Assembly: GCA_010015655.1 (NCBI GenBank)
Contig: ML976660.1
Span: 592,607 to 656,606 of the forward strand
DNA from: Bimuria novae-zelandiae CBS 107.79
Taxonomy: Eukaryota; Ascomycota; Dothideomycetes; Pleosporales; Didymosphaeriaceae
DNA: 64,000 nucleotides
Direction: 5' to 3'
Shown here: positions 21,150 through 31,919 of the stretch, in pieces
How the letters are laid out: each line of letters opens with the position of its first letter
Numbering within the stretch: position 1 is the first letter of the stretch
The notes under the pieces: model-generated
What the model was told of the DNA's origin: nothing
Databases searched by the model: none
The model's input: only the letters and a program-made list of their open reading frames with translations
Position numbers and translations under genes: made by a program

Positions 21150-21518
21150 GGCGGATGACGACCTCGGGTTAGAGTATACAGGGAACGGCAAATGGAAGTT
21201 GTTGTTGGTGGTGGTGCGACAATTGCATAGAGAGTGGAAAAGCTGAGGCCCAGTATATAGTCGGTCTACCACCGAGTTTGTGCATTTCACTCTTCACTAA
21301 TGCGGTCGAACTTAATTTTAGTGCATCTCTGATTTCCAATGCAACTTTGGCCCCATTGCGCTGGTGAATTTGCACGCTAATGTTCGGTAAAACTAGTGAC
21401 GTGCTTTGCGGATACCAGTGGACCTAGGCACCTACGGTATTTGTCAGCGACGGAAGTTAATCACAAAAGGTGCCGAACAACTAGTGTCAGTCACTGCTGA
21501 CTTCAGTATCGTATCTAA
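21150..21518. other. Promoter region of the Old Yellow Enzyme gene
   Basis: A TATA-like CTATATAC on the minus strand (21253-21260) lies about 105 bp upstream of the chosen ATG. The TE3b element begins at 21521, only about 370 bp upstream of the start codon, so any more distal control sequence has been displaced or replaced. Confidence 0.45.
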
Positions 21519-21562
21519 TAAGCTAGCGTATATAGATTCGAGCCACCCCACTAAAACGCAAC

Positions 21563-21719
21563 ACCTGCACAAAGGTATTAATAGCTTCCGCTTATTAATA
21601 GGGGCGTTAGTATTAAAGTTGTAAGATATTAAATTAATAAGAGCCTAAGTTAGATCTAGACGATAGATTAATAAATAGGTTAACGAAGATAGAGGTCTAT
21701 CTTTAAGTTCATATATATA
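21563..21719 (-). mobile_element. Inverted, truncated LTR fragment
   Basis: This stretch matches the reverse complement of the central part of the LTRs at 1332-1777 and 23604-24007 (ATTAATAGC, GGGCGTTAGTATTAAA, AGAGCCTAAGTTA). It starts abruptly next to the TE3b terminus. It seems to resume after M1, where TGTCCCATGATATCCCATAG resembles the upstream part of the LTR in inverse orientation. Confidence 0.6.
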
Positions 21720-22580
21720 GGCTGGTAAATAGGTTGGGGTTGGGTCAGATCCGCACGGACCAGAACACTAAAAATCTAACCTTTACTTCTTAATATCTTA
21801 CCTAATACTAAAGATATATTAACGTGTTCGGCAAGCGAGTGGATCAGGCAAGTAAGCGGATCACTCCATTTACTAGTAAAACCGTGATTTTTATACTCCT
21901 GTTAAGTCTCTTAATACATAATAGAAAAATATATAAAGTTATGTAGCTGGCTGCACCGATATAAATAATTTACATATTTAAAATTATTAAGCTCTAGCCT
22001 AAAGAAACTGGACGTTATTTAAGAATTACTACATTATAGGGGTATTTTGGTCCCCATACGCCATATTTTAATAACTACATATATTAGAACTATAGAAATT
22101 TAGTATAGTTATTCTTACATATATAATATAACTACATTAAAAATTTAGAATTTATTATTAAGTATTAAGAGCCTTAACAGGGGTGTAAAAATCACGGTTT
22201 TACTAGTAAAATAGAGTGATTCGCTTACTTGCCTGATCCACTCGCTTGCCGAACACGTTAATGTAAACTTATATAAAGTGCATATATATATAAAGAATAA
22301 TATATTAGAGTTTTAGGTAATTCTAACCACTCTAGAGTCTACTTTATCCATTATTTATAGGTTTTATTTTAATAAATAATTAGAAAATATAGGACTTGAG
22401 TTAATAGAATTTCTTAAAATTTTAATATATTATATATATATATATGCATCTTGTGTTAAAGTCATATTAATATATCTTTAATATTAGATAAGATATTAAT
22501 AAGTAAAGATTAGATTTTTAGTGTTCTGGTCCGTGCGGATCTAACCTAATCCTAACCTAATCCCAACCCATTTACCAGCC
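21720..22580. mobile_element. MITE M1 (about 430 bp) interrupted by a second MITE
   Basis: Inverted termini GGCTGGTAAATAGGTTGGG.. and ..CCCAACCCATTTACCAGCC are flanked by TA. The subterminal CCGCACGGACCAGAACACTA is repeated inverted near the right end. Subtracting the nested element (427 bp plus TA) leaves 432 bp. No coding sequence. The TA target and short palindromic structure suggest mobilisation by a Tc1/mariner/pogo transposase. Confidence 0.85.
21832..22258. mobile_element. MITE M1n (427 bp) nested inside M1
   Basis: Inverted termini ACGTGTTCGGCAAGCGAG.. and its complement are flanked by TA (21830-21831, 22259-22260). The long arms include a TTTACTAGTAAAACCGTGAT segment. The start ACGT followed by AAGCGAGTG resembles the TE2 terminus, hinting that a TE2-type transposase may have moved it. 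That link is inference. Confidence 0.85.
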
Positions 22581-22653
22581 TACTTATATATATAACTTGT
22601 CCCATGATATCCCATAGTCCTATAGAGTTCTAGCCATAACACATGTAGGATTA

Positions 22654-23082
22654 GGCTGATTGAATGGGTTGGGTCGCACAGACAATATCGGGGTCTGACT
22701 AAGCAGAACACCAAAATTCAAAATTAAACCCCTTCATAACTTTTTAAATATACTAGCCATAACTATGCAAATTCAATATAGGGTGTATAGTATTATAAGG
22801 TACCCTATTATCTGAAAAGATCTATAAATAATATTTTATTATTACGTAATTAACGTTTTAGTGGAAGAAACTAAGTTTTTCTTAAATTACTAAACGAATA
22901 TCCTATGTGATCTTTTAAATTTTTAATATATTATAACTACTATATATATACACCCCATATTCAATTTGCATAAGTATGGCTAGTATATTTAAAAAGTTAT
23001 AAAGGGTTACAATTTCGAATTTTGGTATTCTGCTTAGTCAGACCCCGATATTGTCTGTGCGACCCAATCCATTCAACCAGCC
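22654..23082. mobile_element. MITE M2 (429 bp)
   Basis: Inverted termini GGCTGATTGAATGGGTTGGG.. and its near complement are flanked by TA (22652-22653, 23083-23084). Subterminal inverted repeats GACAATATCGGGGTCTGACT are identical at both ends. It is the only uninterrupted member of the three related MITEs. No coding sequence. Confidence 0.87.
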
Positions 23083-23368
23083 TATGTAGGATCCTATAAG
23101 ACAGGTTACGTGGTTTTAGTATTTTATATCTTGGCGTGTGGGACATCGTGGGACATTACATAATTCTTGGCGGTGCCACATTTCGTTATAAGGCACTTTA
23201 GGCGATCCCTTAATCTGAGATTCTAATTTAAAGATTCTAGAATTTAAAAAAAAAAAAAAAGCTCTCAAGCTACTACTACTAAGGTATAAGTATTATAGGC
23301 TTGTAAAAGACTTATAATAAGCTAACCATGTAATTACTATTAAATAAATAATACTAGTAGCCTACTTA

Positions 23369-24206
23369 GGCTGGTAAATAGATTGGGTCGCAAGGGCCAC
23401 AGTTGGGTCTAACTAAGCAGAATACTAAAATTTTAAAACTTAAATTCTCTATAGCTTTATAAAAAGAGAAGCTATACTTATGCAATCTTAATATAAAATA
23501 TATTAATATATTAATAGTAATATATTTAATTTTTGGAGAATTATATTGTATATTAAGTCGTACATCCAAAAAAAAAGTAAAATACTACTAAAAAGATAAT
23601 TTCTGTAAGGATCTGAGATCGAGGGAAGGCTGTGCCGGTTTTGTACCTAACTTATCATGTTATTCGCCAGGAATGACTGGTCATTTGCGACTACGTCGCA
23701 TGGCGCTAAGTCACGTGACTACTCTCCAGAGAGCGCTCTGCAGAGAGCGCTCGCCAGCGAGCAGCCTAAGACCTGTATATAGGAACGCGATAATAGACTT
23801 CTATTAGTGTGTTTAACCTGTTTATCAATCTATTGTTTAGATTTAACTTAGGCTCTCTTATTAATTTAATTATACTATATATACTTTTAATACTAACGCC
23901 CTATTAATACACGCGAGCTATTAATACCCCTTACCTATATTACTAACACTCTTGTCCGAGAACTAACTCTTACCCCTTTAGGACTAACTACCCTAAAGGG
24001 CTTAACAATTTCTCTCTAAAATAAATATAAAGTATTAACTTTTTTTTAAAGTTATATAACTTATATATATATATACGCCACGTAATAAGTTTGTATAAGT
24101 ATAACCCTTATATTTAAAAGGTTATAGAGAGTTTAAGTTTTAAAATTTTGGTGTTCTGCTTAGTTAGACCTAATTGTGGCCCTTGCGACCCAATCCATTA
24201 CCAGCC
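23369..24206. mobile_element. MITE M3 (429 bp) interrupted by a solo LTR
   Basis: Inverted termini GGCTGGTAAATAGATTGGG.. and its complement are flanked by TA (23367-23368, 24207-24208). Removing the LTR and one 5-bp duplication leaves 429 bp, exactly the length of M2. It is inserted in TE3b sequence that is continuous at 3700-3760 in TE3a, which serves as the unoccupied site. Confidence 0.87.
23604..24007. mobile_element. Solo LTR (404 bp) inside M3
   Basis: It starts TGTAAGG, ends CTTAACA, and is flanked by ATTTC duplications (23599-23603, 24008-24012). The 3' half is close to the LTR at 1332-1777. It contains a small inverted motif AGAGAGCGCTCTGCAGAGAG near 23730. It is the youngest layer in this stack, since it lies inside M3, which lies inside TE3b. 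Confidence 0.87.
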
Positions 24207-24344
24207 TAAGCCTACTAGCTAGCTTAAATTACACGCTTTATAAAACCTATTTTTAGCTTAATAGTAGTATATAATAAAGAGTTTTTTCCTTACAGGCGTG
24301 ATGCTATTAAGTAAGATTTAAAAGTTATAAAATATATAATAAGT

Positions 24345-25120
24345 GCATAAGTAGGTAAAATCTTAACTTAATACTATTTATAAAGCTAAAGAAAGTAAGT
24401 ATTAATATAACTACTATAACTATAAAAAATAAGTAGTTGGTACTAGCTTTTAGCTAGCGCTATTATAAAAATAAATATATGCTATAGCTACTTAATATCT
24501 ATTACTTTTAATTTTATGTATTTTTAGAGATTATATATAGCTAACTAGGTGCTAGTTTAAATAAAAACTAAGTTATTAATAGATTTTAATTTCTAAAAAT
24601 AATTACGTATTGTAGCTTTTGCCCTATTACTAATATATATTTAATTATTAATATTTACGTATAATTTTCTAGTACCTTTATATAAGCCTTCTTTTTAAAT
24701 ACCGTAGCAAAAACTCTAGTATTAATATATACGCCTAGCGCAGCACTAGTCTTATTTATATTATATATTTTTTTATTTTTATATTAAATAAATATTAAGT
24801 TTACTTAAAGAGCTTAAAAAATATATAAAGCTATTTTAATATAGTAGCTTTCGCTTTTTAAGCTTTTTTTTTACTAAGGCAATGCGTAGCTAGCACTTAA
24901 TAAAGTATAAGAGCTAAAATCCTCTTATAAACTATTATTACTATTTATACATAGAATTTAATTTACTATTTTTTAAATATAAGTATATTAAAACGGGCAG
25001 ACGCGCACGTCTTCTATAAAAATTTATTTTACTAAAAAGTTTTTTTATAAAGAAGTTAATTACTACTAGTATTAATAATTAGTATAACTATTAGTCGCGT
25101 CTTATATACGCGTAAGGAGA
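24345..25120 (-). pseudogene. TE3b transposase remnant
   Basis: Homologous to 5352-6087 of TE3a, which carries the DDE_1 text NVDETSIALGV. This copy is more AT-rich and more broken. It gives no usable frame and is identified by similarity to the TE3a copy. Confidence 0.6.
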
Positions 25121-25305
25121 GTAAGTTAAGAAATATTATATATCTTAGCTATAGCGCGCTAGTTAGGATAAAGATCTATATTAATAGCGAATTATATAGC
25201 TAGCTTACAGGCGTCTATATTAAAGAGCGTTATTAAGAGATATCGCGTGTTTTGTGTAGGTGTCACGTTTTGGTGGGGTGGCTCGAATCTATGTAGCCGA
25301 GCCTA

Positions 25306-25990
25306 AGTGTTTCAGCCCTGCTAGGTGCGTCACAACAGGAGTGTGGCACCTTCCTAATAGAGTCTATGTAAACTTGTCGCCGATATGTCCGAGACTGTTT
25401 TAGGTATACGATCGTACAGCGATATCGGAATATCGGAGAAAGTTGGCGCATGCTGGCCAGTTAGTGTAAGCGGTGCTAAGAGACAGCACTGCGCACAAAT
25501 ACAGGATGCAACAGCATGTGGCCTCGGGTACAGTCAGGATGAGAGACAGGTGACAACAGTCAATGCCACGGCCAATTGTATCAGGCCTGCAACTGGAACG
25601 TGGTCCGGGATTTCCCAGGTTTATCACGCTGGTGCCTGATGCCTCTCATCTAGGCCCGCTGGATGCTTGTCTTACTGCAGCGACCTGTCATGGGTACATC
25701 GCGGATCACAACCTCTCCGTGGGTGTAGCGACTATTGCGCTTACAAATGGTGTCCGGCTTCGGATCTTTGAGTCTCCTGCGTCTCCATAATGAGTTGTCT
25801 CTTCCACACGCTCGAAGCGGGCATGTTTTATAGCCACTTCTACAATGTGCAACAGCCTGCTGGCATTCCCATACGCTCGTGTAGCAGTCCAAGAGCCACT
25901 GCAATATAGCGCTGGAGAAATCGGCGCCAGTCCAATCGGATTATGTGCAGCGAGGATGCGGTGGATGCGGTGGATGAAGAGGAACGCATA
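25306..25990. other. Balanced-composition spacer between two transposons
   Basis: About 680 bp of non-RIP-like DNA lie between TE3b and TE5. Several frames are open for 70-95 codons on both strands, but none resembles a family and none has consistent exon signals. It may be a remnant of former gene space. Confidence 0.4.
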
Positions 25991-27961
25991 CAAAGGGTAA
26001 TCTCAATAAAGTCGGCCGTCACGTGCAGCAGGGATTCCTGCAGGGGTAGCAACTTCAAAAGTCGCGCATCTTAATTCCATCTAAAGTATAAGCAAATACA
26101 CCCAAATAAGATGTTCTAATTATGCTGTAAAGTTGTTCTGGCCACCTGCGTCCTCGCAGAGCTCTGCAACGCGCATAAAGTAGGTAGGATGAAGCTTTTC
26201 GGCTGTAATGAGGTAAGCGCCCCGCTTACTAAGCCAATACTATGTGACTTCCTCACCTGCACCAAAAGGTACGCACGAGAATACTTAAGCCAAGTATTAC
26301 TCGTATAGTATAATATATATAGGATATGCTAGGGTCAGCCACTAGCGCTAGTGTTTGATCCTAGCCTAGCCGGAACCTCTATAAGCGAGAGAAGGCCACG
26401 TGTTCGACCGTGCCTACCTCGTTACATCGGCCATATACTGCCTGAGTGTCTCATCACCTTGCCAGACCTCCTTTATGTACTGTTCTGCAGCCTTTTTGGC
26501 CTCCTTAGAACTTGATAGGCATTCGTAACTTGCCAAAAAACCTTCTAGACGCCCAAAACAGCGCTCAATTGGGTGTAAGTCGGGTGAATTGGGAGGCTAA
26601 GGGCCAAACTTAATTCCTAGAGCTTTAATTTCTAGCTGGCAGTACTAAAGACCTAGTAAGTGTAAGCAAACGTTATCTTAAATTAAATAGATAGCTACGC
26701 CTAGGTTATTATCGCGTATAGCGTAGTAATAAGGGAATAGGTGTTTCTTAAGTATATTCTCTGCGTACCAGATGCCATTCATGCCCTTCCCTCCATTATA
26801 TACAAACTCCTCTATTTTAAAGAACTTTTTAATAGTAAGAGGTTTCTTAATACCTGCGCGGAGAGCTCTACCCTTCTTACTAGTAGTCTTATTAGTAGCT
26901 TAGCGTTAACTATTATTATAGGTAATATTATAGTTAATTTCCTATAATTACTACTTCTTATTAGTGCTAGCAACAGTCGCGCAAGAGCGTTTAACCTTAA
27001 AAGCCTCCTTTACTATATTATTTATATAGGAGACGCGTTATATAAGGTCCTTATAGCTCTTATTATTATCCTAAGCTTAAATAACGTAAGGGCGTTAATA
27101 GGAGTAAGTAGTATTAGTTAAAGTAGTAGCGTAGATTATAAAACTAAATTTAAGTAGCGTTATAGGTAGTGCGTAGATATTACTATCTTATTTAACTAGT
27201 CTTAAAATCCTTTGCTTTCCGCCACGTATATTACTCTCGCTAATAAACTTAAAGGTCTTATTATAGCAGACGAATATAATGCGTAGAAAGTGTAGGTTAT
27301 ATTTAGCCTTAAGCTAGGCACAGTACTATAGTCGCTAGTCCTCGTCGTTACTACTAAGCGCTAGTTTTTTAGGTCGTACTTTATAAGTTATTATGTATAG
27401 GTGCTGCTCGTCGCGGTGCTCCCTAGCAATATTATAGACTATATTTTCACTAAGTGTGATGCTAGCTTCTACGCAGAGGTCTCTGACAGCGTCATGCACC
27501 CGGTAGGTGCCATATACGATAATGTCATGCCGTAGTCTTGCGCTCAGCGTAGAGCCATCGCGTACCTTTACAGGTCTGCCAGGAGGAGACTGCTTGACTG
27601 TAGGTGTTGCAGCTAGCAATTCCTGCAGTGAGTCGCCCTTTGCGGCGCCTTTGACGCGTCGAAATGCCTTACCACAGGCGTGGTCAGTTATACCCAAATC
27701 AGTGGCGATTTCTGGGAAAGTGAGGTTGTATTTTGTCCTGAGAACGACGATAGCAGCTAGCTGGGCTTTTGAAAGCAATCGAGAGCTTTTTTTTAGCAGG
27801 ATTTAAAGCTATATTAAGTGAGAAACGTGAGGTTGAAGTGTAGGTGTTGACGCTCTACAGAGCTCTTAGAGGCTCGGAGGCTCGGAGACTCTGTTCCGCT
27901 AGTGACGCGCTAGCTTCTTGGCAAGTCACATGACGGCCGACTTTATTGAGATTACCCTTTG
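25991..27961 (-). mobile_element. TE5: Tc1/mariner-like transposon, 1971 bp
   Basis: Inverted termini CAAAGGGTAATCTCAATAAA.. at 25991 and the complement ending at 27961 share about 35 positions with few differences. TA flanks both sides (25989-25990, 27962-27963). The outer parts are of balanced composition while the centre (about 26600-27300) is AT-rich and stop-laden, so decay is uneven. Confidence 0.9.
26430..27778 (-). pseudogene. TE5 transposase: intact N-terminal part, RIP-broken centre
   Basis: The frame 27335-27778 encodes 147 residues with an N-terminal helix-turn-helix (LAAIVVLRTKYNLTFPEIA, then CGKAFRRVK) like fungal Tc1/Fot-type transposases. Further on the minus strand the catalytic part is readable near 26550-26680: DNVCLHLLGL followed by a stop, then FGP-stop-PPNSPDLHPIERCF, the SPDLxPIE motif of DDE_3. 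A final helical segment reads EQYIKEVWQGDETLRQYMADV. Stops fall where Gln or Trp is expected. Whether the 147-residue piece is expressed cannot be told. Confidence 0.82.
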
Positions 27962-27963
27962 TA

Positions 27964-28704
27964 GCCTTGGTTGTCAGTCAATCGTTGGGCGGGCCCAGCG
28001 AGACGGCGCGATCGACGCACGGTGGGCAGTATTTGCGGGGGTGTAGGATGCATTTCTTATGGTGTCCGGTGTCGATACGTCGCACTACCTGGGTTTTGCG
28101 GTTGAGGAGTGTGTGCCACGATCGCAAGACTGGGAAGGCCTGCTTAGTACGATGCACATCACGCTCTTCCTGCTGCTGCTCAGATGCCTCACTTTCCTCC
28201 ACCACCGCTTTCCTTGCCAAGCAGAAGCAACATGTAGCGGTAGCGCTTCAACTGCTAGGTCGTAGTTGATGGTTTTCTTTTCGGGCGCATGGCTCAAATG
28301 CTTATTTATGGCGACCCTGGTCAGGCGGGCAGAAGATGTCGCTTCCTACCAAAAGCTACATGCCACCCTCGACGCACGAGAGAGGTGCACTAGCATATCC
28401 AGTGAGCCCCCTCCTTACAATATGAAAATGAAATGAATCTAGTTCAAGTTCGTCTGTGCTGTAGACACTTGAAATGAAGCTTTTCATCTCATTGGCGGAG
28501 GAATCACTGACGTTCCACCCAGTGCAATAAATGACCAACATGCCTGACGTATTTCTTCACTCGCCTCCTCGTGGATATGAGGCTTTCAATAATCTTTCCG
28601 GGGTAATTGAAAGCACCGCTCCCGCCGATTTGTTTGCTTTGCTCTCGCCTACACTGCTGGCATCGTTTTCACAGGTATTTTCGCAGGTACGTTTTTGCGC
28701 CAAC
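27964..28704. other. Intergenic, upstream of the GDSL esterase
   Basis: An open frame on the minus strand (27978-28220, 80 codons) starts with an ATG but resembles nothing I recognise. The rest is presumed promoter. An in-frame ATG at 28531 would add 58 residues ahead of the signal peptide and is unlikely to be the start. Confidence 0.4.
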
Positions 28705-29691
28705 ATGATACTTTTCGCCCATGCCCTGGCTCTGGCAGCCGCTTTCATTCCGCCATTATCATATGCTGCCAAAACCGCTAGCGGTGGCACAAAGTATATG
28801 GTCGTATTTGGAGACTCTTACTCCAGCACGGGATTCTGGATTACATCCGGCTACCCATCGGCGAGCAATCCCATGGGAAATGGTGGATCGACCACTTCGG
28901 GCGGGTTGAATTGGGTCCGTGTGGTAACTGAACAGCTCAACACATCTCTCCTCCTCACATACGATTTCGCCGTCTATGGCGCGACCGTCGATGCATCTCT
29001 TGTTCGAGGCAACACCCCCGATGTTAAAGAACAGGTCGGATACTTTAATCAATACCTAGCGGACAGACCCGACTACGCACCCTGGTCCCCCGACAATCTT
29101 CTTGTCGCGATTTGGATAGGGATCAACGACTTGGGAAACTCATTTTGGGATGGCGTTGCTGCACCGATTGACAGTGTGCTGGACGAGTACTTTGATCTGG
29201 TGCAAAACTTGACCGCTTTTGGTGTCAGCCAGTTTGCATTCCTGACTGTACCGCCTTTCCAAAACGCTCCGAGCTTTCAGAATTCGAAGACCGCGAGCTT
29301 AGTGTCCAACATTTCCTCTTGGAATGAGGCCTTGAAAACAAGGGTGGATGCTTTTACGAGCGCGAACAGTGGTGTGAAGGCAGAGGTTGTCGAGACCGAG
29401 AAGTCGTTCACGACGGCTTTGGAGAACCCGTCGAAATATGGAGCTACGGATGCAACGTGCTCGAACGCGGATGGAACAACATGCTTGGTAAGTTGATATG
29501 CCCTTTCAAAATCTGCATGGCTTCTGCCTGGAATCCTGATCTGAAATCGCCCTTTGTCCAAACAAGCCGAGTGTTTTGCAGCCTGGAAGCTGACTATATT
29601 GCAGTGGTACGACGGCTATCATGCTGGGCAAGCTATTCATAAGCTCGTTGCACAAACATTCGTGGACGCCCTGCCTGGGTCCTTTTTTTGA
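28705..29691 (+). CDS. Secreted GDSL-family esterase (CE16-like acetylesterase)
   Basis: This SGNH/GDSL hydrolase resembles fungal acetylesterases of carbohydrate esterase family 16, which remove acetyl groups from plant-polysaccharide oligomers. Exons 28705-29487 and 29605-29691 give 289 residues. The intron (GTAAGT..TTGCAG) is phase 0. A signal peptide occupies about residues 1-21. Block I is FGDSYSS with nucleophile Ser38; a YGATVD segment follows, then GINDLGNS (block III, oxyanion Asn). The short second exon supplies the catalytic dyad in WYDGYHAG (Asp264, His267), so the splice is needed for activity. Reading on through the intron would stop after Leu-Val-Ser and lose the His. The exact substrate is inferred from family only. 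Confidence 0.9.
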
Positions 29692-30353
29692 GTCGGCAAT
29701 ACATTGCCATATTGCTCCGCTTGAAATGTATATATTTTCATCCAATCCTGCAACTTCACGTTGGGTCCTAGAAAAGTTGAAGTATCGTACTCTATGCTAC
29801 CCTACAATGCGCGTCCTAACAGCCGACTAGGTGGGTCTTGGCCGGACTGACGCCAAACATCACGAGAATCAGCCGGATCTGTCGTAGATCTTTTTGCCAG
29901 CATACATTATCCACGGGAGCACTTGGAGCGACATCATCTCTGTCGTATGTCACTCGTAGGGGGGCTGGTAATTGAGATGGCCGGGTACTTTCGCAGTTTT
30001 TGGAAACTTGAGCGTTGAAGCACCGCCAGCTTGGTGTCGCATCAGGTAGGATTAACGGTGCCATCCTATGGTGCTTGCTGAGGTATTGCTGAGAGGCGAC
30101 GCATGAGCAACTTTCCTGCGATGTCTTGATTTGTCGACCATTGGCACATTCTGGTTCGGTCGGACCCTCTCTTCGAGTTCGTGTTAGGGTTTTGCCACTC
30201 GTTATGTTGATAGAAACTGACAGTGTACTTGACCAGTGGATATCCCAATCATGGATTTTTAGGTTTCTTCGTATACTTTCCCATGATGTAATGTAGAGCT
30301 ATGCGTCTCAACCGTTTGCCCAAACTTGGACGAACGCGGTTCCCTGTGGTTGC
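29692..30353. other. Intergenic between convergent genes
   Basis: Common 3' region of the GDSL esterase and GCIP-like genes. No gene or repeat is recognised. Confidence 0.45.
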
Positions 30354-31529
30354 TCATTCTGCCTTGTCCAGCGCGTCCACCCATTTCATCGACCATGCCG
30401 TAAATTCGTCGTCCGCGCCCGCCCAGTTCTGCTTCACCAAACCAGCTGCACTCTTTGCTTGTCCGCAACATTTGCCCAGTGTCGCTTTTGCCTCGTCGCC
30501 GTCTAGATTGTAGAACGCACCGGCTAGATCGTCCACCTGCTCTGGTATTGATCTCAGCAACTTCACAAGCTCCTCTAGTGTGGCCGTAGAATTCTGGCTT
30601 GCCTCGCCGTTCGTCTTCGCCGCTGCCGCCGCCGGAGTGGGGAAAGTTTTTAGCCTCCGCTTGATCAAGGCCTGGTATAGCACCCCCACCATTTTTATTT
30701 TCTTCACACTCTTGTCCAACGCCTCTTTCAGCTCTTTATCTCCTTTCCCAAGCTTATTCGCCGCGCCGAAGATATCATCCTCATCCTCAAACCCATCGTT
30801 GCTATCCTCCGCCTCATTCTCGTCATCATCGACGTCCTCGCCCCACTCCTTCAGCTCTTCCACCGCATCCAATAGTGTACTCCTCAACTCCTCCGCCTTC
30901 TTAACGACTAGCCCCGCGATCCCACCATCGCATAACTTGACCAGCGCATCGCACGACTCCCACACTACGCCTGTCGCAGCCAGCACGTCATCTTTCTCTG
31001 CCTTGGACGGGCCCTCATCCTTCGCCTTTTCCTTCGCACTCCCACTGCCATTTGTCTGAGCAGTTTGTCTCCTCTCCGCCATTCTCCCCACCAACCCCAC
31101 GACCTCACCCCAGCTCCCAATTAACTGCCTTGCCTGCGCCCTCACCTCCACCTGCATCAACGCACCGAGGGAGTTCTCCGCGACAGCCGCGCCGACCAGA
31201 CCGGTCAGCGGCCCCGAGCTGACGTCGCCGATCTTCGTCATTATGGCGGATGGTGTGAACGGCGGAGTAATGAGGAGGAGGGAGAGCGACGTCGTGTGTG
31301 ATTTGAGGAGCGTGGCGCATGCTTTCACTGCATCGAGCGGTTTCGGCGGCGGCGGGATCGAGGGGTCAGAGGCATTTGTAGGTGCGAGGGAGGATTGGAA
31401 ATGCGCGAGGAGGGTTTTTGTCGTTTTCGCGAGGTCGTTCAGCGCGGCCAGGGACGTGGGCTTCGCCATATCGACGGCTTTTCGCTGGAGTACTGCGGTG
31501 TCGTGCGTCAGTGGCGGTGAGAAATACAT
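30354..31529 (-). CDS. GCIP-family protein (cyclin-D1-binding protein 1-like)
   Basis: The product, up to 391 residues without intron, has the layout of the GCIP (Grap2 and cyclin-D-interacting protein) family: a helical N-terminal half beginning AALNDLAKTTKTLL, a central helical region (SWGEVVGLVGRM), a strongly acidic linker (GEDVDDDENEAEDSNDGFED), and a helical C-terminal half ending WVDALDKAE. Animal members act as cell-cycle and transcription regulators; the fungal role is not established. Two starts are possible: Met1 at 31529 or Met21 at 31469 (MAKPTSLAAL), the latter beginning right at the conserved part. No defects seen. Confidence 0.75.
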   Translation of the reverse strand: MYFSPPLTHDTAVLQRKAVDMAKPTSLAALNDLAKTTKTLLAHFQSSLAPTNASDPSIPPPPKPLDAVKACATLLKSHTTSLSLLLITPPFTPSAIMTKIGDVSSGPLTGLVGAAVAENSLGALMQVEVRAQARQLIGSWGEVVGLVGRMAERRQTAQTNGSGSAKEKAKDEGPSKAEKDDVLAATGVVWESCDALVKLCDGGIAGLVVKKAEELRSTLLDAVEELKEWGEDVDDDENEAEDSNDGFEDEDDIFGAANKLGKGDKELKEALDKSVKKIKMVGVLYQALIKRRLKTFPTPAAAAAKTNGEASQNSTATLEELVKLLRSIPEQVDDLAGAFYNLDGDEAKATLGKCCGQAKSAAGLVKQNWAGADDEFTAWSMKWVDALDKAE

Positions 31530-31838
31530 TCAAAAACTGTCGAGCCTATTCGAAAGAGTCAAAATTTGGCGGGGCACGAAAACACTATCGATAAGCCCAC
31601 GCAACAACAACCACCACCCCCAGTTGACCACCAAGGCTCATTGTGAGGGGTGGTCTGCCTGCTTTACGCCCTAGTATATTTAACACCCTTCTTACCAGCC
31701 GAATCATAGAGTGTATCAATGGATCCTAAATAATTTATTAGATTCAAACCTTAAAATGAAGGCAAAAAAACTATAATCGAATCTTGCCATTATCATAAGG
31801 TAAAAAAAAGGATCTCCACTTCGTAGGATTACAAAACA
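31530..31838. other. Upstream region between GCIP-like gene and tRNA
   Basis: No gene is seen. The stretch includes an A-rich run near 31801 just 3' of the tRNA (T-rich on the tRNA's strand), suitable as a polymerase III terminator. Confidence 0.4.
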
Positions 31839-31919
31839 TGACAACTGAGGGACTCGAACCCTCGCGGATTGCTCCACTGCGACCTGAACACAGCGCCATA
31901 ACCACTCGGCCAAGTTGCC
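31839..31919 (-). tRNA. tRNA-Leu(CAG)
   Basis: On the minus strand an 81-nt type II tRNA folds cleanly. The acceptor is GGCAACT paired with AGTTGTC, followed by discriminator A, as usual for tRNA-Leu. The D-arm is GCC..GGC, and the anticodon arm CTGTG-TTCAGGT-CGCAG has anticodon CAG, reading CUG codons. The long variable arm contains GGA..TCC, and the T-arm is GAGGG-TTCGAGT-CCCTC. There is no intron, and CCA is not encoded. T-rich sequence follows downstream on the minus strand. Confidence 0.93.

Larger units (their letters stand above)
21521..25303 (-). mobile_element. TE3b: Fot1/pogo-like transposon loaded with nested insertions
   Basis: The left terminus AGCTAGCGTATATAGATTCG at 21521 and the inverted terminus ending at 25303 (complement GGCTCGGCTACATAGATTCG) are both flanked by TA (21519-21520, 25304-25305). 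The interior holds LTR sequence, three MITEs of one family, one MITE nested within a MITE and a solo LTR within another. Removing the three MITEs with their contents leaves about 1.65 kb, near Fot1 size. It shares its termini and transposase remnant with TE3a. Confidence 0.8.
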
